Shown piece by piece: positions 1 to 5,535 of a DNA stretch of 11,546 nucleotides. Origin of the DNA: an uncultured Bacteroidales bacterium (GTDB lineage Bacteria; Bacteroidota; Bacteroidia; Bacteroidales; UBA932); NCBI GenBank assembly GCA_946406095.1, contig CAMJJO010000048.1, positions 1-11,546 on the forward strand, in the 5' to 3' direction. The translations under genes and the position numbers were made by a program. Every line of letters starts with the position of its first letter. Within the stretch, counting starts at the first letter, position 1. The notes beneath the pieces were generated by a model. That model searched no databases. It was not told the origin of the DNA and saw only the letters and a list, made by a program, of their open reading frames with translations.

Positions 1-22
1 CACAACGCGAACACAAAACAAT

Positions 23-53
23 TTTGAGAATAAAAGAAGAATAGCTAAATTTG
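23..53 (+). promoter_or_regulatory. Bacteroidota-type promoter for recJ
   Basis: TTTG at 23-26 is followed after exactly 19 nt by TAAATTTG at 46-53, matching the phylum's -33 (TTTG) and -7 (TAnnTTTG) consensus. The -7 box ends only 6 nt before the first ATG at 60, so transcription should begin at or within a few bases of the start codon. That leaves a leaderless or near-leaderless recJ message. The match is seen in the sequence; activity and the exact start of transcription are inferred. Confidence 0.6.
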
Positions 54-59
54 TAAGCT

Positions 60-1793
60 ATGATGAAGGAAGCCAAATGGAATATCGGTGAACCCGCGCC
101 GGCGGACAAGGTCAACCGCCTTGCCACGGAGGTGGGTATAGACCGTGTTCTGGCAGAGCTTCTGGTAAAGCGTGGCGTCGAGACCTTCGAGCAGGCACGC
201 GCATTCTTCCGCCCCAGCCTGGACAATCTCCACGATCCCTTCCTGATGAAAGACATGGACAAGGCCGTGGAGCGTCTGCATCAGGCCATCGCCGGGAACG
301 AAAAAATCCTGGTCTACGGGGATTACGACGTGGACGGCACTACCGCCGTGAGTCTGGTCTACTCTTTCATCAAGCGCTATACGGATCTGGTGGATTTCTA
401 CATCCCGGACCGCTACGACGAGGGTTACGGAGTCTCCGCCAAGGGCATCCAGTGGGCCGCCGACAACGGATTCGGCCTCATCATCACCCTGGACTGCGGC
501 ATCAAGGCCATCGAGAAGGTGGATCTGGCCAAGAGTCTCGGGGTGGATGTCATCATCTGCGACCATCATCTCCCGGAGCTCGAACTCCCGAAGGCGGTCG
601 CGGTGCTGGACCCCAAGCGCGAAGACGACACCTATCCTTTCGACGATCTCTGCGGCTGCGGAGTGGGATTCAAGCTGGTGCAGGCATATGCCCAGAAGTT
701 CGAAATCCCCTTCGAGACCCTCATCCCCCTGCTGGACCTTCTCGTGGTGAGCATCGCCTCAGACCTGGTGACGGTGGTGGGGGAGAACCGCATCCTTGCA
801 TACTACGGCCTCAAGCAGCTTAACGAGAGCCCCCGGAAGGGCCTGCTGGCGATGATCAATCTCTCCAAGCTCGAGCCCGGGCATATCACGGTAGATGACA
901 TAGTCTTCAAGATCGGCCCGCGCATCAATGCGGCAGGGCGCATGGAGACCGGCCGCCTGGCAGTCGAGCTGCTCACCGCCACCGAGACCGGCAAGGCGAT
1001 GATAGTGGGGGAGAAGATCAACAACAATAACAACGACCGCAAGAACGTAGATCGCGAGATCACGGCAGAGGCCCTGGAGATGGTGGAATCGGGCAAGTGC
1101 CTGGCGCGGGAGAATGTCACCATCGTATACAATCCCAATTGGAACAAGGGCGTCGTGGGCATCGTGGCATCCCGTCTGGTGGAGGCCTACTACAAGCCTA
1201 CGGTGGTTCTCACCCGCAGCAACGGTTTCGTCACGGGATCTGCCCGCAGCGCCGGCAAGTTCGACCTCTACGCCGCCATCGAGAGCTGCGCGGACCTGAT
1301 GGAGAACTTCGGCGGGCACACCTATGCCGCCGGCCTCACCCTCACCGAGGACAAACTTCCGGAATTCGCAGCCCGCATGGACAAGTTCGTGGGCGAGCAT
1401 ATCACGGCAGACATGCTCACACCGGTGGTGGACATAGATTCCGAGTTGAATTTCGCGCAGATAACCCCCAAGTTCTTCCGCATCCTCAAGCAATTCCAGC
1501 CCTTCGGCCCCGGCAACCACAACCCCATCTTCATCACCCGCAACGTCTATGACGCTGGCGACGGACGCAAGGTGGGCGCAGGCGGAGCGCATATGAAACT
1601 GGACCTCATCCAGGAAGATCAGCCCTACCATAAGGTTCCTGCCATCGCTTTCAACCTGGCGGAATATTACGATTACGTGAAAGAAGGCAACCCCGTGGAT
1701 GTCTGCTACGCCATCGTAGAGAACTACTTCGCCGGCAATACCTTCACCCAACTCCGCATCCGCGACATGCGAAAGGGGGAGGATATCATATGA
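60..1793 (+). CDS. recJ: Single-stranded-DNA-specific exonuclease RecJ
   Basis: RecJ degrades single-stranded DNA 5'->3' in recombinational repair, mismatch repair and rescue of stalled forks; it is cytoplasmic and Mn/Mg dependent. The 577-residue product has the usual family length. The DHH phosphoesterase core shows GDYDVDG at 87-93, DCG at 145-147 and DHH at 168-170, which are the metal-binding acids and histidines. GPRINAAGR at 286-294 follows. The DHHA1 domain has SARS at 394-397 and GGH at 418-420, and a C-terminal OB-like region completes the protein. Two ATGs lie in tandem at 60 and 63; either could be used, and no Shine-Dalgarno is visible, in keeping with the promoter lying directly upstream. 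The stop overlaps the next gene (ATGA), implying translational coupling to a lipoprotein of unrelated function. A run of five Asn at 321-325 is a harmless-looking loop. Identification is firm. Confidence 0.97.
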   Translation: MMKEAKWNIGEPAPADKVNRLATEVGIDRVLAELLVKRGVETFEQARAFFRPSLDNLHDPFLMKDMDKAVERLHQAIAGNEKILVYGDYDVDGTTAVSLVYSFIKRYTDLVDFYIPDRYDEGYGVSAKGIQWAADNGFGLIITLDCGIKAIEKVDLAKSLGVDVIICDHHLPELELPKAVAVLDPKREDDTYPFDDLCGCGVGFKLVQAYAQKFEIPFETLIPLLDLLVVSIASDLVTVVGENRILAYYGLKQLNESPRKGLLAMINLSKLEPGHITVDDIVFKIGPRINAAGRMETGRLAVELLTATETGKAMIVGEKINNNNNDRKNVDREITAEALEMVESGKCLARENVTIVYNPNWNKGVVGIVASRLVEAYYKPTVVLTRSNGFVTGSARSAGKFDLYAAIESCADLMENFGGHTYAAGLTLTEDKLPEFAARMDKFVGEHITADMLTPVVDIDSELNFAQITPKFFRILKQFQPFGPGNHNPIFITRNVYDAGDGRKVGAGGAHMKLDLIQEDQPYHKVPAIAFNLAEYYDYVKEGNPVDVCYAIVENYFAGNTFTQLRIRDMRKGEDII

Positions 1794-2818
1794 AAAGGGC
1801 GCTCGCATCCCTTCTGATTCCCACTTTGTTGCTTGCCGCCGTTTCCTGCGGCTCGGATAATTACCATCAAGATCTGCCCGCACCCGTCGGGCCTGTGGAG
1901 GAGCCGGAGGACCCTGAAGATCCCGGCACGCCCGTTGATGAAACCCCCTGGGATCCTACGCCTACCATCGATTTTACGGCCCTCGGCGGCACATCCAAGA
2001 AGATTGTGGATGGGGTGGAATGGACCAGTTTCCATGGAAAGTGGGAGGGCCAGATACGCAACATAAACATCGTGCGTACCACCCTTAACGAGCATAACAA
2101 ACTCGGTATTTATTTCAACTACGGCACTACCTATCCAAACGGCTATTCTCCAGCTCTGAAGGAAGGGGAGGACCCCAGGGACCTGGACAAGAAGTGCATC
2201 TATCTGGACGCGGTGGCCGGCACGAACGGTCCCATGGCCTGCTGCCAGTTCGTGCGTGTGGACGGCTCCATCAAGAAGACCCCGGTAAGCGCCGATGACT
2301 GGATAGAGAACTGCGCCATCACCATCGACGGCGACGTGGTGGATATAGTGAAGGTCAAGGACAACTACGACGCCGCCAAGCTCACGAACAAGACCGTGGG
2401 CTGCGCCGGACCGCTTCTGGTTTGGGAGGGAGAGATACAGAAGTGCAGTTCCGACTGGCTGGCGGCGGATACCGACAAGTGGCTCACCACCACGCATCCT
2501 CGCACCGCCATAGGCCTTTCGAAGGATGGGAAGACGGTGGTGCAGGTGGCCGTGGACGGGCGCTGGAGCAAGAGCGGCTGGCCTGCGGACCAGACGGCCA
2601 TAGGCATGTCTACCGAACTTTTGGGCAAGCTGATGAGAGGCCTCGGCTGCTATAAGGCGATGAATTTCGACGGTGGCGGCGGCACTGCGATGTGGGTCTA
2701 TGGCCAGGGGAACGCCCGGAACATAGTGAACCGCGTGAGCGAAAACCGTTGGGACTGGAACGGAACCACCCTGCGCGCTGCCGGGAATGCCGTTTATATC
2801 AAGAGCGACCTTAAGTAA
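1790..2818 (+). CDS. Phosphodiester glycosidase family (NAGPA/DUF2233) lipoprotein
   Basis: A 342-residue exported lipoprotein. The signal peptide ends in a lipobox (LAAVSC, lipidated Cys20), followed by an acidic proline-rich linker at about 36-58 that would hold the domain off the membrane. The catalytic-type domain carries the family signatures PRTAIG at 237-242, VDGR at 255-258 and NFDGGGGTAM at 292-301, then NIVNRVSENR at 311-320 and a closing AGNAVYI. This family (PF09992) includes the mammalian uncovering enzyme, which removes GlcNAc from GlcNAc-phosphomannose, and many Bacteroidota surface proteins of unknown substrate. The ATG lies inside the recJ stop (ATGA) and has a purine-rich GGGGGAGG about 7 nt upstream, so this start is secure. 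The sialidase follows 5 nt later, which suggests a role in stripping a sugar linked through phosphate from a host or bacterial glycan. Fold is confident; substrate is unknown. Confidence 0.85.
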   Translation: MKRALASLLIPTLLLAAVSCGSDNYHQDLPAPVGPVEEPEDPEDPGTPVDETPWDPTPTIDFTALGGTSKKIVDGVEWTSFHGKWEGQIRNINIVRTTLNEHNKLGIYFNYGTTYPNGYSPALKEGEDPRDLDKKCIYLDAVAGTNGPMACCQFVRVDGSIKKTPVSADDWIENCAITIDGDVVDIVKVKDNYDAAKLTNKTVGCAGPLLVWEGEIQKCSSDWLAADTDKWLTTTHPRTAIGLSKDGKTVVQVAVDGRWSKSGWPADQTAIGMSTELLGKLMRGLGCYKAMNFDGGGGTAMWVYGQGNARNIVNRVSENRWDWNGTTLRAAGNAVYIKSDLK

Positions 2819-2823
2819 TACTT

Positions 2824-3945
2824 ATGAGATATTTTACCCTGCTGGTGGCGGGCCTGGTAGCCTGCGCCTGCGCCCATCCGACGATCCAAAGTACTACCGT
2901 TTTTGCCGAGGGCAGCGACTCCTGCCATTTCTACCGCATTCCGGCCATGACCCTGGATGCCAAGGGAAACATAGTGGCAGTCATCGACCGCCGCTACGAG
3001 AACCTGGCGGACCTTGGCTACCGCAGCACCAGCATCGACATCTCCTGCAAGCGCAGCACCGACGGCGGCCGCAGCTGGAGCGAGCAGAGCTTCATCGCCC
3101 GTGGAGATACCTCCCGCGTGCTGGGCTTCGGCTATGGGGATGCGTCGCTCACCACCCTCCCGGACGGCCGTATCCTCTGCCTCTTTGCATGCGGAAACGG
3201 CCGCAAAGGCTTCCGCCGCGGGCTCAAGCACACCACCGTCTGCACCAGCGACGACGGCGGCATCACCTGGAGCGAGCCGCGTCTGGTGGCCTTCCCGGAC
3301 AGTATCCACAGCGCGTTTGTGACTTCCGGAAAGGGGATTGTGGATGCGGATGGAGATATCCTGCTGGCGGCCGACGTTCTGCCCAGGGATTATCCGGATC
3401 CTATGCCCGTGCCCTGGCCGATCGAGCCGCACCTATTCTATTCGAAGGACGGGGGGGAGAGCTGGACGCTTCAGCCCGAGCCCCTCTTCTCGCCGGCAGA
3501 TGAAACCAAGCTCGTGCTGCTCCCGGACGGCCGGCTGCTATCCAGCTCCCGCCGGTGGTTTTACGGTCCCCGCGGCCTGAATACCGCCGTGAAGGGCCCC
3601 GACGGCATCTGGCACTGGGAAGGGGAGAGGTTCACCGAGGGCCTGGTGGCCAACCCCTGCAACGGAGATATCGTTTTATGGCGTGACGGCCTGCTGCTGC
3701 ATTCTTTTATTAAGGAAGAGAAGGCCCGCCGCGGGCTTACCCTGGCGGTGAGTGCCGACGGTGGCACTTCCTGGAGGGATGTCCTGACGCTGCAGGAGGG
3801 CCCCGCCGCCTATTCCACCATGGTTGTCTTCCGGAACGGAGACGTGGGAGTGTTGTATGAAGATGGCTCCCGCAGCACCGACGACGGCTACGACATCGTC
3901 TTCAGCCGCATCCCCAGACGCCTGCTCCGACGTCTGGTAGAATAA
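2824..3945 (+). CDS. nanH: Exo-alpha-sialidase (neuraminidase), GH33-like
   Basis: Predicted to release terminal sialic acid from glycans outside the cell or in the periplasm. The 373-residue protein is a single six-bladed propeller without the extra N-terminal module many gut sialidases have. YRIP at 37-40 gives the first triad arginine (Arg38). Four Asp-boxes of the form SxDGGxxW lie at 78-85, 142-149, 207-214 and 310-317. Asp63 in the loop after IDRR, Glu227, Arg243 or 244, Arg302 or 303, Tyr330 (YST) and Glu346 (LYED) fall where catalytic residues do in bacterial sialidases, by eye alignment. The N-terminus (LVAC, Cys14) fits a lipobox, though a cleaved signal ending ACA is possible. It starts 5 nt after the phosphodiester glycosidase gene, clearly in the same transcript. 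No sialic-acid catabolism genes (nanA, nanE) are in view. A non-sialidase BNR protein is the alternative, less likely given the catalytic set. Confidence 0.87.
   Translation: MRYFTLLVAGLVACACAHPTIQSTTVFAEGSDSCHFYRIPAMTLDAKGNIVAVIDRRYENLADLGYRSTSIDISCKRSTDGGRSWSEQSFIARGDTSRVLGFGYGDASLTTLPDGRILCLFACGNGRKGFRRGLKHTTVCTSDDGGITWSEPRLVAFPDSIHSAFVTSGKGIVDADGDILLAADVLPRDYPDPMPVPWPIEPHLFYSKDGGESWTLQPEPLFSPADETKLVLLPDGRLLSSSRRWFYGPRGLNTAVKGPDGIWHWEGERFTEGLVANPCNGDIVLWRDGLLLHSFIKEEKARRGLTLAVSADGGTSWRDVLTLQEGPAAYSTMVVFRNGDVGVLYEDGSRSTDDGYDIVFSRIPRRLLRRLVE
3914..3937 (+). terminator. Possible weak transcription terminator at sialidase end
   Basis: CCAGACG at 3914-3920 and CGTCTGG at 3931-3937 form a perfect 7-bp stem with a 10-nt loop, lying over the last codons of the sialidase. 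The following bases are AT-rich (TAGAATAATAATTG) but lack a clean T run, so termination would be inefficient. It is the only hairpin separating the sialidase transcript from the toxin-antitoxin promoter. Confidence 0.35.
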
Positions 3946-3948
3946 TAA

Positions 3949-4008
3949 TTGATATCATTTTCCATTGTTTGATATCACCTTTTTGCTATATTTGCAGAAA
4001 GGTGATAT
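3949..4008 (+). promoter_or_regulatory. Toxin-antitoxin promoter with palindromic operators
   Basis: TTG at 3965-3967, a 19-nt spacer and TATATTTG at 3987-3994 form a consensus Bacteroidota promoter. Two identical TTGATATCA sites, each containing the palindrome TGATATCA, lie at 3949-3957 and 3969-3977, exactly 20 bp (about two helical turns) apart, flanking and entering the promoter spacer. An 11-bp perfect inverted repeat (ATATCACCTTT at 3972-3982, AAAGGTGATAT at 3998-4008) brackets the -7 box, and its right arm contains the Shine-Dalgarno AGGTGAT (4000-4006), 6 nt before the ATG. The layout is what an autoregulating ribbon-helix-helix antitoxin needs. Because transcription should start near 3999-4001, the inverted repeat is likely a DNA operator and not an RNA hairpin. 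Confidence 0.7.
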
Positions 4009-4012
4009 TATT

Positions 4013-4285
4013 ATGGAAAGAGTACAGACTATACTCCGGCTCAGCCCGGAACTGATGGCAAGGGTGAAGCGGGTCGCCAAGCGCGAGAACCGTTCGGTGA
4101 ACAGCTTCCTCGAGCACACAATCGAAAAGGCCGTCGGCCTCGAATTCCCCAAACTCCCGAAAGACTTCAAAGTCTCGGATGAAATTCTCAACCTGGCATG
4201 CTTCGATCTGCCCAGGCCTACCAAAGAAGAACTGAATAATGACCCTAAATACGCTTATCTATATGAAAAATACATTAAAGCATAA
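4013..4285 (+). CDS. Ribbon-helix-helix antitoxin of a PIN toxin module
   Basis: A 90-residue protein. Residues 3-9 (RVQTILR) form the DNA-contacting beta strand, 12-25 the first helix and 28-42 (RSVNSFLEHTIEKAV) the second helix of an Arc/CopG-type fold. The remaining 48 residues, ending in an acidic and tyrosine-rich stretch, would be the part that wraps around the toxin. It should neutralise the PIN nuclease and repress its own promoter. The ATG at 4013 is chosen over an upstream in-frame ATG at 3965 because 3965 lies inside the promoter and 4013 has a good Shine-Dalgarno (AGGTGAT, 6-nt spacing), which is rare among its neighbours. The gene overlaps the toxin start by 23 nt. Fold and role are inferred from motif and context; the exact family name is uncertain. 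Confidence 0.82.
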   Translation: MERVQTILRLSPELMARVKRVAKRENRSVNSFLEHTIEKAVGLEFPKLPKDFKVSDEILNLACFDLPRPTKEELNNDPKYAYLYEKYIKA

Positions 4286-4715
4286 GATCCGGGCCTTCTT
4301 GGACACGAACATTACAATTGATGTGTTGAGCTCCGATTATCGTGAACATCGGGAGGCTTCCCAGCGTATATTTCAAGCAATTCATAACGGGGAACTAGAA
4401 GGATATATTACTACGCAGAGTCTATTGGATGCACAGTATATTCTTTCCAGGGAAAAGAATTTTTCTATGCAAAAATTCAGTCAAATGATTCTGTACATCC
4501 TGTCTTTCGTGAATGTGACCCAGATCGACGGCCTGTCCATCCGCGAGGCACTCAAGAACCCAACGGGAGACTTCGAAGACGATGCCCAGTTCGCCCAGGC
4601 AGATTCCGAAGACTTCGACATCGTGGTCACCTCCGACCGTAGTTTTCTTGCCCGTCAGAGCGCCGACGGCCCCCAAATCCTGACCCCCGAAGGCCTTATC
4701 GAGAAAATGAGTTGA
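4263..4715 (+). CDS. PIN-domain ribonuclease toxin
   Basis: A 150-residue PIN-fold nuclease, likely cutting RNA when freed from the upstream antitoxin. The acidic site is visible: Asp14 in FLDTN, Asp56 in SLLDAQYIL (an acid in the position usually held by Glu), Asp106/107 in GDFEDDAQFAQA and Asp125 after VVT. The closing ILTPEGLIEKM is typical of the PF13470-like branch. ATG 4263 is preferred because it leaves the usual short lead before FLDTN; an in-frame ATG at 4239 would add 8 residues. The 5' half is AT-rich (about 35-41% GC by hand count) and the 3' half about 57%, with the break near 4500 inside the reading frame. The last 20 nt overlap the end of the convergent aroK. All four acids are present, so the toxin looks active. 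Confidence 0.83.
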   Translation: MKNTLKHKIRAFLDTNITIDVLSSDYREHREASQRIFQAIHNGELEGYITTQSLLDAQYILSREKNFSMQKFSQMILYILSFVNVTQIDGLSIREALKNPTGDFEDDAQFAQADSEDFDIVVTSDRSFLARQSADGPQILTPEGLIEKMS

Positions 4716-5535
4716 GGATCTGCCGGGCTGCTTGTTCGTAGCTGAGGCCGTCGATGTCGAGGATGATGTCGGCGGCTTTTTCGTAGATGGGGCCGCGGGT
4801 GGCCATCATCGAGGCGATGTGGGATTCAAGGCTGTCGGGGGCGGATGCCGGTGCATCGAGATTGACGCCTGCCAGCATCGGCCGGCCTTCGGTTCCGGCT
4901 TCCCGAAGGTTCGCTGCCAGCGTCTCTACTGTCGCCCTCAGGTAGATGCATTTGCAGCTCTTCTTCACCAGCTCCCGGCTCCCCTCATCGGTCAACGTCC
5001 CTCCGCCCAGTGAAAGCAGCAGATCTGACGGTAGGTGGGCCTTCCCCTTTCGGGAGTTCGCTTCGCTCACCCCACCATCGGCTGTAGCCGACGGTCCCCC
5101 CGCTTCCGTGCCGCGGGTGGCACGTCCCTCAAAGGGAAGCCCACCTGCCGTCAGCAGGGCTTCCAGAGTTTCCCGTTCGATAGCGCGGAAAGCCGCCTCG
5201 CCACCCTCGGCAAAAATCTCCCGGATCGAACGCCCATTCCGCGCCTCGATCTCCGCATCCAGATCTACAAATACCAATTGCGCGGGCAGATTTTCGCCCA
5301 AATTCCTGCCCGTGGCTTCGGAAAATGCTTGCGCGGGCAGATTATCGCCCGAATTCCTGCCCGCAGCAAAGGTCCCGCTGCCGTCCGGAGCTTTTCCGGC
5401 TGAGCCGTTTTCAGGCGAAGACGGGAATGACTCCGGCGGCAGCAATGACTCCTGGCAAGCCGCCATCCGGGCAACGAGCCGTCCGATCGACGACTTGCCG
5501 CACCCCATGAACCCTATGAGAGCCCAAACCGCCAT
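4696..5535 (-). CDS. aroK: Shikimate kinase with two repeat-derived internal insertions
   Basis: Phosphorylates shikimate at the 3-OH with ATP in aromatic amino acid synthesis; cytoplasmic. Core motifs are complete: P-loop GFMGCGKSS at 8-16, shikimate-binding DLD at 91-93 and Arg117, GGG at 177-179, the lid arginine in EGRPML (Arg218) and Arg247 in TRGPIYEKAA. The product is 279 residues, against about 175 for the family. The excess is in two blocks: residues 26-86, between the P-loop helix and the next strand, and residues 128-170, just before the GGG strand. Both are Gly/Pro/Ser/Ala-rich, without recognisable fold, and are encoded by inverted and tandem DNA repeats annotated separately. Removing both gives a normal-sized enzyme, and the frame is unbroken. 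The start overlaps the parC stop (TGATG), so translation is probably coupled. There is no terminator before the convergent PIN toxin gene, whose end overlaps by 20 nt. Confidence 0.93.
   Translation of the reverse strand: MAVWALIGFMGCGKSSIGRLVARMAACQESLLPPESFPSSPENGSAGKAPDGSGTFAAGRNSGDNLPAQAFSEATGRNLGENLPAQLVFVDLDAEIEARNGRSIREIFAEGGEAAFRAIERETLEALLTAGGLPFEGRATRGTEAGGPSATADGGVSEANSRKGKAHLPSDLLLSLGGGTLTDEGSRELVKKSCKCIYLRATVETLAANLREAGTEGRPMLAGVNLDAPASAPDSLESHIASMMATRGPIYEKAADIILDIDGLSYEQAARQILNSFSR
5025..5154. repeat. Palindromic element inside aroK (insert 2)
   Basis: Near-complementary ends at 5025-5050 and 5131-5154 match over about 23 positions, with one mismatch and two single-base bulges. 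They enclose about 80 nt with two further stems: ACCATCGGCT (5074-5083) with AGCCGACGGT (5086-5095), and CGTGCC (5107-5112) with GGCACG (5119-5124). The segment corresponds to residues 128-170 of AroK, 43 codons, so it adds a multiple of three. A MITE-like or palindromic dispersed element is the simplest reading. No clear target-site duplication is visible. Confidence 0.75.
5278..5367. repeat. Tandem 51-nt repeat with internal palindromes in aroK (insert 1)
   Basis: Two 39-nt copies (5278-5316 and 5329-5367) agree at 35 of 39 positions and begin 51 nt apart. Each contains an inverted pair such as GCGGGCAG (5333-5340) with CTGCCCGC (5357-5364). The encoded peptide repeats GRNxGxNLPAQ, with period 17 residues (59-86). 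It is in frame with the surrounding gene. Confidence 0.8.
5377..5443. repeat. Inverted repeat in aroK (insert 1, 5' part)
   Basis: GCTGCCGTCCGGAG at 5377-5390 pairs with CTCCGGCGGCAGC at 5431-5443 with a single bulged base. Inside lies a smaller stem, CCGGA (5385-5389) with TCCGG (5395-5399). AATGACTCC is directly repeated at 5426-5434 and 5444-5452. It encodes roughly residues 31-53 of AroK, a Ser/Pro/Gly-rich segment absent from ordinary shikimate kinases. Confidence 0.6.

Noticed and set aside
1020..1034. Run of Asn codons in recJ as an unstable repeat or frameshift site
   Set aside because: Codons are mixed (AAC/AAT), the run is only five residues long, and it lies in a variable loop with the frame continuing normally.
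3972..4008. RNA hairpin hiding the antitoxin ribosome-binding site, riboswitch-like
   Set aside because: The predicted transcription start is near 3999-4001, so the left arm would not be in the message. The symmetry is better explained as a DNA operator.
4696..5535. aroK as a pseudogene or frameshifted gene because of its abnormal length
   Set aside because: The frame is intact throughout, all catalytic motifs are present, and both inserts are multiples of three. A functional extended enzyme is more likely.
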